Made by a program: the position numbers and the translations under genes. A DNA stretch of 64,000 bases from DATJZG01 sp035499295. Its GTDB lineage: Bacteria; Myxococcota; Myxococcia; Myxococcales; Anaeromyxobacteraceae. This document shows, piece by piece, positions 59,984 through 64,000 of the stretch. The notes under the pieces are model-generated. The model was given only the letters and a program-made list of their open reading frames with translations. It did no database searches and was not told the origin of the DNA. Location: positions 1-64,000 of the forward strand of contig DATJZG010000016.1 of assembly GCA_035499295.1 (NCBI GenBank), in the 5' to 3' direction. The stretch's first letter is position 1. Each line of letters opens with the position of its first letter.

Positions 59984-60448
59984 ATGCCGAGCCTGGAGCC
60001 GGTGGTTCGCCTCCGCTGTCCCAGCCCCGAGGACGAGGTCCGCTGCCGGGAGATCCTGGAGAGGGCGGGCCTCGTCCTGGAGCGGCAGCTCACCTCGCTC
60101 CTCGTGCGGGACGCCGATCCCGACGCCGTGAACGAGCTGCTCGTGGCCGGGGGCGCGGCCGGCCGGGCGGTGGCGCGGGAGCAGGTGGGGAAGCTGATCG
60201 GCTTCCTCCTCGATCACGAGGGCCGGATGGCGGGGCGGGAGGCGAGCCTCGCCGCCAATGTCGTCCGGGTGCTCTCGACCTGCGGCCTGGAGCGGCGCTG
60301 GGCGCCCCTGCCGCCCGCAGACCTGCTCCGGGCGGCGGCCGAGCTCCACGAGCACCTCACCGCCAGCGGGGGAGGATTCCTCCCGTGGGAGCGCTTCCTC
60401 GCGCTGTTCTGCCGGCCGGCCGAGGGATCCCGGCCGCCTCCGCCCTAG
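59984..60448 (+). CDS. hypothetical protein
   Basis: A 154-residue protein I do not recognise. The N-terminal third resembles a small alpha/beta fold (VVRLRCPSPEDEVRCREILE, LERQLTSLLVRDADPDAVNEL). The rest is helical and Ala/Leu-rich, ending in a Pro-rich tail. Codon use fits its neighbours, and the start ATG follows AGGAGGG. The TAG overlaps the stop of the convergent membrane-protein gene in a shared CTAG. Confidence 0.65.
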   Translation: MPSLEPVVRLRCPSPEDEVRCREILERAGLVLERQLTSLLVRDADPDAVNELLVAGGAAGRAVAREQVGKLIGFLLDHEGRMAGREASLAANVVRVLSTCGLERRWAPLPPADLLRAAAELHEHLTASGGGFLPWERFLALFCRPAEGSRPPPP

Positions 60449-61686
60449 CCGAAGCTCCCCCGGAAGGCGATCGCCCCCCAGGTGTTCACCGCCACGCCCC
60501 ACAGGGCGAGGGTCCAGAAGGCGAACCGCATGGGGCGGCCCCCGACCGCGAGGAGGAGGAAGAGGTAGGGCGTCCAGTCGACGCTGAAGCGGTAGCCGAA
60601 CTGCACGTACCCGGTGTTCACGTAGAAGAACCCCGGGAGCGCCACCCCGAGAGCGGCGAGCGCGAGCGGCACGGTGAGCGGGGACCGCTCCTTCGGCGGG
60701 GCGAGGAGGAGGAGGGGCGTGGTGGCGAGGAGCGACATCCCCGCCGGGTGGTAGCGGAGCGCCCCCCCCTGCCAGCGCGGCAGGAGCAGGAAGGCCGCCG
60801 CCAGGTTGCGCGGCAGGTAGGCGAGGGAGAAGAGGCCGTGGCGCGCCACGTCGGCGTTGATGCGGTTGTTCCAGAGGTGGGCGTGGCCGAAGTCGAGCGC
60901 GGAGCCGAAGCGGAGCGCATTCAGGAGCGCCGCGGCGGAAAGCGCCGGCAGCGCGCCCAGGGCGAAGAACGCCAGCCGGCGCCAGAGCGCCCGCTCCCGC
61001 CAGGTGGCCGGGGTGGAGATCCGCGCCCCGAGCCACCCGCCACCGCGCACCGCCTCGAGGACGAAGAAGGCGGCGGAGAAGAGGAGCGGGGTGCGCGTCA
61101 CCGCGCCGAGCCCGTAGGCGGCGCCGGCGAGCAACGGGTGGGCGGCCTCGAGGGCGGCGAGGAGGTACAGGCAGGTGAAGGTGATCCCCAGGACCTCGGC
61201 GGTGAACCACACCTCGCCGCGCACCGAGGCGGCGAAGGCGACGGTGCCGAAGGCGAACAAGAGCGAGAGGGCGGCGTTCTCGGCGGAGCTGCGCCCCCCG
61301 TAGCCGCGCCGGGAGAGCCGCTCCAGCACCGCGAAGAGGAGCGCCACGTTGAGCGCCGCGAAGAAGACGGTGAAGGCGACGTCGTTCACCTCGGGGCCGA
61401 AGGCGGCCACGAGCGGCAGGAGGAGGAGCGCGGGGCCGGGCGGGAAGGAGACGTAGAAGCGATCTCCCACCCGGGCCCAGTCGTTGCCGTTCGGCGGCGG
61501 GAGCCGCAGGTGGAGCTGGCCGTGCAGCCAGGCGTCGGCCTGGTAGGCGAAGTGCGGCGCCTGCGACGGGTGGAGGAGCCTCCTCCCGGAGAAGGCCGCC
61601 AGCAGGGCGAGGGAGAAGGCGAAGAGCAGGAGCGCGGGCACGGCACCGCGAGTCCAGCCAGGGGCGGGAGGGGAGCCCGGATCCAT
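60445..61686 (-). CDS. GT-C-like integral membrane protein
   Basis: A 413-residue polytopic protein with about ten transmembrane segments. The first periplasmic loop contains SQAPHFAYQADAWLHGQLHL and the conserved-looking YVSFPPGPALLLLP. This layout resembles glycosyltransferase family 39-like or dolichyl-phosphate-sugar-dependent transferases, but the diagnostic acidic pair is not clear. ATG 61686 was preferred over TTG 61722. The substrate is unknown. Confidence 0.65.
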   Translation of the reverse strand: MDPGSPPAPGWTRGAVPALLLFAFSLALLAAFSGRRLLHPSQAPHFAYQADAWLHGQLHLRLPPPNGNDWARVGDRFYVSFPPGPALLLLPLVAAFGPEVNDVAFTVFFAALNVALLFAVLERLSRRGYGGRSSAENAALSLLFAFGTVAFAASVRGEVWFTAEVLGITFTCLYLLAALEAAHPLLAGAAYGLGAVTRTPLLFSAAFFVLEAVRGGGWLGARISTPATWRERALWRRLAFFALGALPALSAAALLNALRFGSALDFGHAHLWNNRINADVARHGLFSLAYLPRNLAAAFLLLPRWQGGALRYHPAGMSLLATTPLLLLAPPKERSPLTVPLALAALGVALPGFFYVNTGYVQFGYRFSVDWTPYLFLLLAVGGRPMRFAFWTLALWGVAVNTWGAIAFRGSFG

Positions 61687-61732
61687 CCCTGCGAGTGAAT
61701 CCCAGCCGGGAGCGGGGCGCAACCGGCGCGCG

Positions 61733-62965
61733 CTACCGGAGGGCGGTGCGGAGCAGGTTCAAGGCCTCGAAGGCGGCGTGGCGGCGCACCCGCTCCCGGT
61801 CGCCGCGGTAGAGCCGCTGCAGGGCCTGCGTCCCGCGCGGTCCGGCGAGCGCCAGGTGCACCGTTCCCACCGGCTTCTCCGCGGTCCCGCCGTCGGGCCC
61901 GGCGATCCCGGTGATCCCGAGCCCCCAGGTGGACGCGGCGGCCCTGCGCACCCCCTCGGCGAGGGCGCGGGCCACCGGCTCGGAGACGGCGCCGTGGGCG
62001 TGGATGAGCTCGGGCGCCACCGCCACGAAGCGCGACTTCATCTCGTTCGCGTAGGCGACGATGCCGAGCTCGAAGACCGCGGACGATCCGGGGACGGAGG
62101 TGAGCGTCTCGGCGAGAAGCCCGCCGGTGCAGCTCTCCGCCACCGCCACCCGCTCCCGGCGAGCGGCGAGGCGCTCCACCACCAGCCGGGGGAGCTCCTC
62201 CTTCCCCTCGGCGAAGATGGCGTCCCCGAACAGCGCCCGCACGCTCGCCAGGACGGCGTCGGCCCGCTCCTCCGCGCCCGCTCCGGCGACGGCCCACTTC
62301 ACGTGGATCTCGGGCCAGTGGGCTCGGTAGCCGAAGCGGACGCCCCGGTTGGCGGGATCGTCCATCACCGGCCGCATGCGCTCGTCGGCGTGCGATTCGG
62401 GGACCGCGAAGAGCTTCACCAGCCGGAAGGCGGGGACCGAGCCGAGGCGCGACGCCACCCGCGGCAGCACGAACTCCTCGCACAGGCCGCGGTACTCCAC
62501 CGGGACCCCGGGCAGGGCCACGAGCTCGGCGCGCCCGAGAGGTACCGAGAACCCCGGCGCCGTCCCGAAGCGGTTCGGGATCACGGTGGCCCCGCGAGGG
62601 AAGCGCGCCTGCTTGGCGTTGTTGGGCGTCATCTCCCGGCCCAGGCGGGCGAAGCGGGCGCGGATGGCCTCGAGCGACGGCTCGTGCGTCTCGAGGGGCA
62701 TTCCCGTGGCCGAGGACACCACCTCGGCGGTGAGGTCGTCCTCGGTGGGCCCGAGCCCCCCGCTCATCACCACCAGGTCCGCCCGGCTCGAGCTCTCGCG
62801 GAGCGCGGCGAGGAGGTCCTCCCGGTCGTCGCCCACCAGTGTCTTCCGCCGCGCCATCACGCCCAGGTCCCAGAGCCGGTCCATGAGCCAGGCGGAGTTC
62901 GTGTCCACCACCTGCCCGGTGAGGAGCTCGTCCCCGGTGGCGAGAAGCTCGACGGCGAGGGTCAT
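61733..62965 (-). CDS. cinA: CinA: nicotinamide mononucleotide deamidase/ADP-ribose pyrophosphatase-type protein
   Basis: A 410-residue two-domain protein. Residues 1-170 are MoaB/COG1058-like (ELLATGDELLTGQVVDTNSAWL, MSGGLGPTEDDLTAEVV, LPGVPVEYRGL). Residues about 255-410 form the PncC amidase domain (VAVAESCTGGLLAE, TSVPGSSAVFELGIVAYANE, GITGIAGPDGGTAEKPVGTV), which recycles NMN to NaMN. Both domains keep their signature residues. Its ATG overlaps the pgpA stop by 4 bp; it lies 46 bp upstream of the membrane-protein gene. Confidence 0.93.
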   Translation of the reverse strand: MTLAVELLATGDELLTGQVVDTNSAWLMDRLWDLGVMARRKTLVGDDREDLLAALRESSSRADLVVMSGGLGPTEDDLTAEVVSSATGMPLETHEPSLEAIRARFARLGREMTPNNAKQARFPRGATVIPNRFGTAPGFSVPLGRAELVALPGVPVEYRGLCEEFVLPRVASRLGSVPAFRLVKLFAVPESHADERMRPVMDDPANRGVRFGYRAHWPEIHVKWAVAGAGAEERADAVLASVRALFGDAIFAEGKEELPRLVVERLAARRERVAVAESCTGGLLAETLTSVPGSSAVFELGIVAYANEMKSRFVAVAPELIHAHGAVSEPVARALAEGVRRAAASTWGLGITGIAGPDGGTAEKPVGTVHLALAGPRGTQALQRLYRGDRERVRRHAAFEALNLLRTALR

Positions 62966-63546
62966 GGCGTGAGCTCCGCACACCACCAGTGGAGACCCCC
63001 CCCGCAGCCGAGCGCCAGGCGCAGCCCGAGGCGGAGCCCCTCGAGGGCCAACCAAGCGTAGACCCCCGCGACGACGTCGTCCATCACCACGCCGAAGCCG
63101 TTCTTGACGCGATCGAAGGCCGAGGCGGGCCAGGGCTTCGCGATGTCCATCAGCCGGAAGAGGAGGAAGGCGAAGAGGGCCGCGGGCCAGGACCAGGGGA
63201 CGAGCGCCACCGTGACGAGGTAGCCCACCACCTCGTCGATGACGATGGGGGATGCGTCCACCACCCGCCAGTAGGCGCCGGCCCGACTCGCCGCGTAGAC
63301 GGCGATGGCGAAGAGCCCGGCCAGGGTGACGAGGTAGAGCGGGAAGGTCAGGTCTCGCAGGAGCCACCACAGGGGGATGGCGCCGAGCGTCCCGACGGTG
63401 CCGGGGGCGAGGGGGGAGAAGCCGCAGGGACCCCAGGCGGCGACGATCACCCACGGGCCCGGCCGTCCCTCGGGCCGGCCCCTCTTCGATCGACCGAGCC
63501 GCTCCAGGATGGAGAGCGAGCCGGCGCTGGGGTCGGTCGCGGCCAC
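62962..63546 (-). CDS. pgpA: phosphatidylglycerophosphatase A
   Basis: A 194-residue membrane enzyme that dephosphorylates phosphatidylglycerophosphate to phosphatidylglycerol. Signatures are GFSPLAPGTVGTLGAIPLW near the N terminus, PIVIDEVVGYLVTVALVP with acidic metal-binding residues, and FLLFRLMDIAKPWPASAFDR followed by GFGVVMDDVVAG. Four membrane helices are predicted. It lies 3 bp downstream of pssA and overlaps cinA, placing two phospholipid-synthesis genes in one operon. Confidence 0.94.
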   Translation of the reverse strand: MAATDPSAGSLSILERLGRSKRGRPEGRPGPWVIVAAWGPCGFSPLAPGTVGTLGAIPLWWLLRDLTFPLYLVTLAGLFAIAVYAASRAGAYWRVVDASPIVIDEVVGYLVTVALVPWSWPAALFAFLLFRLMDIAKPWPASAFDRVKNGFGVVMDDVVAGVYAWLALEGLRLGLRLALGCGGGLHWWCAELTP

Positions 63547-63549
63547 GGG

Positions 63550-64000
63550 CTAGATGTAGTCGTCGGCCTCGGTCTCGTCCTCGACGTCCTCGTCGTCGGG
63601 CTCGAGCGCCTCGTCGGACTCGATCTCCTTGCGGATCGCGGCCGGCAGCGACTCCCGAGCGATGCGCTTGCGGAAGAAGACCGACTCGGTGAGCCCCATC
63701 GCGATGTAGGCCCCCATGTAGACGACGAGGACGAAGGAAGCGCGGGTGGCGATGCCCACCGCCAGGCCGGCCACGGTGGCGAAGGCGAAGATCGCCAGGC
63801 TGCGGGGGGAGAGGTGGACGTCCTTGAACGTCCGGTAGCGCACGGTCGAGACCATGAGGAAGGATAGGACCCCCACCACCACCGCGATGGGGACGCGGCT
63901 GGCCGCCTCGGTGTTCGAGCCGAACTGGCGGAAGTGGGCGATGACGAGCGAGACGATGCAGCCCGCCGCCAGCGGGATGGGGAGGCCGACGAAGAAGCGG
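63550..64000 (-). CDS. pssA: CDP-diacylglycerol-serine O-phosphatidyltransferase, C-terminal part (cut by window edge)
   Basis: The reverse strand is open from the window edge and reads RFFVGLPIPLAAG, then FLMVSTVRYRTFKD, both typical of the C-terminal half of PssA, which makes phosphatidylserine. Several membrane helices follow, then an acidic tail (EALEPDDEDVEDETEADDYI). The CDP-alcohol phosphotransferase active-site motif DGxxAR...DGxxxR...D should lie outside the window. Confidence rests on the GLPIP and VRYRTFKD segments and linkage with pgpA. Confidence 0.85.
   Translation of the reverse strand, partial: RFFVGLPIPLAAGCIVSLVIAHFRQFGSNTEAASRVPIAVVVGVLSFLMVSTVRYRTFKDVHLSPRSLAIFAFATVAGLAVGIATRASFVLVVYMGAYIAMGLTESVFFRKRIARESLPAAIRKEIESDEALEPDDEDVEDETEADDYI

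Overview
The window is a very GC-rich chromosomal segment whose gene content points to a myxobacterium of the Anaeromyxobacter type. The evidence is an mglB-mglA polarity switch next to a gliding-motility (Glt)-like envelope cluster, a Hanks-type kinase with an N-terminal zinc-ribbon-like motif, FHA/GAF/DUF4388 signalling proteins, PEGA-TPR proteins, and a cofactor-less complex I/hydrogenase-related (Ehr-type) operon. Genes are dense, with many 1-4 bp overlaps and frequent GTG or TTG starts. No phage, plasmid or CRISPR locus is visible, and the only mobile DNA is one degenerate IS remnant.

Layout. (1) 1-6166: aconitase (cut by the window edge), a PIG-V-like membrane glycosyltransferase, an NAD-salvage pair (pncB and a nicotinamidase-like gene) ending in a hairpin terminator, a small methyltransferase and a PspC protein. 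(2) 6163-16212, minus strand: eight tightly packed genes. A helix-turn-helix/PTS EIIA regulator is followed by two NuoL/HyfB-like, one NuoH-like, one HyfE-like and one NuoN/HyfF-like membrane subunits, then a NuoCD/HyfG-like large subunit and a ferredoxin-NuoB fusion. The large subunit lacks the [NiFe] cysteines of the first motif, so this reads as an ion-pumping Ehr-type complex rather than a hydrogenase. (3) 16276-23858: signalling genes (FHA-GAF-cyclase, Ser/Thr kinase, PEGA-TPR protein, beta-helix lipoprotein, DUF1460 amidase-like protein, GAF protein). (4) 23861-29544: truD, a DUF4388 protein, a two-part DsbA-like thioredoxin, a radical SAM protein, tadA and tRNA-Ser(CGA).

(5) 29586-34431: a membrane-anchored trehalose-6-phosphate synthase, a GH15 hydrolase and a lone receiver domain. 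(6) 34455-36457: IS remnant and a TolC-like outer-membrane protein whose stop codon lies in the IS terminal repeat. (7) 36996-39872: tRNA-Ser(GGA), SRP RNA, dnaX, ybaB/ebfC and recR, the classic DNA-replication/repair block. (8) 40045-55103: mglBA followed by ten envelope genes (TPR proteins, two lipoproteins, a TonB-like FHA membrane protein, an outer-membrane barrel, a Wza-like lipoprotein), which together look like a trans-envelope motility or surface-transport machine with its Ras-like switch. (9) 55104-64000: a long intergenic region with a G-quadruplex inside an inverted repeat, a frameshifted small exported gene, a DUF1501/DUF1800 pair, a DUF1285 protein, an unknown protein, a GT-C-like membrane protein, and cinA-pgpA-pssA (phospholipid synthesis; pssA is cut by the window edge).

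All family assignments come from motif recognition by eye; no database search was run.
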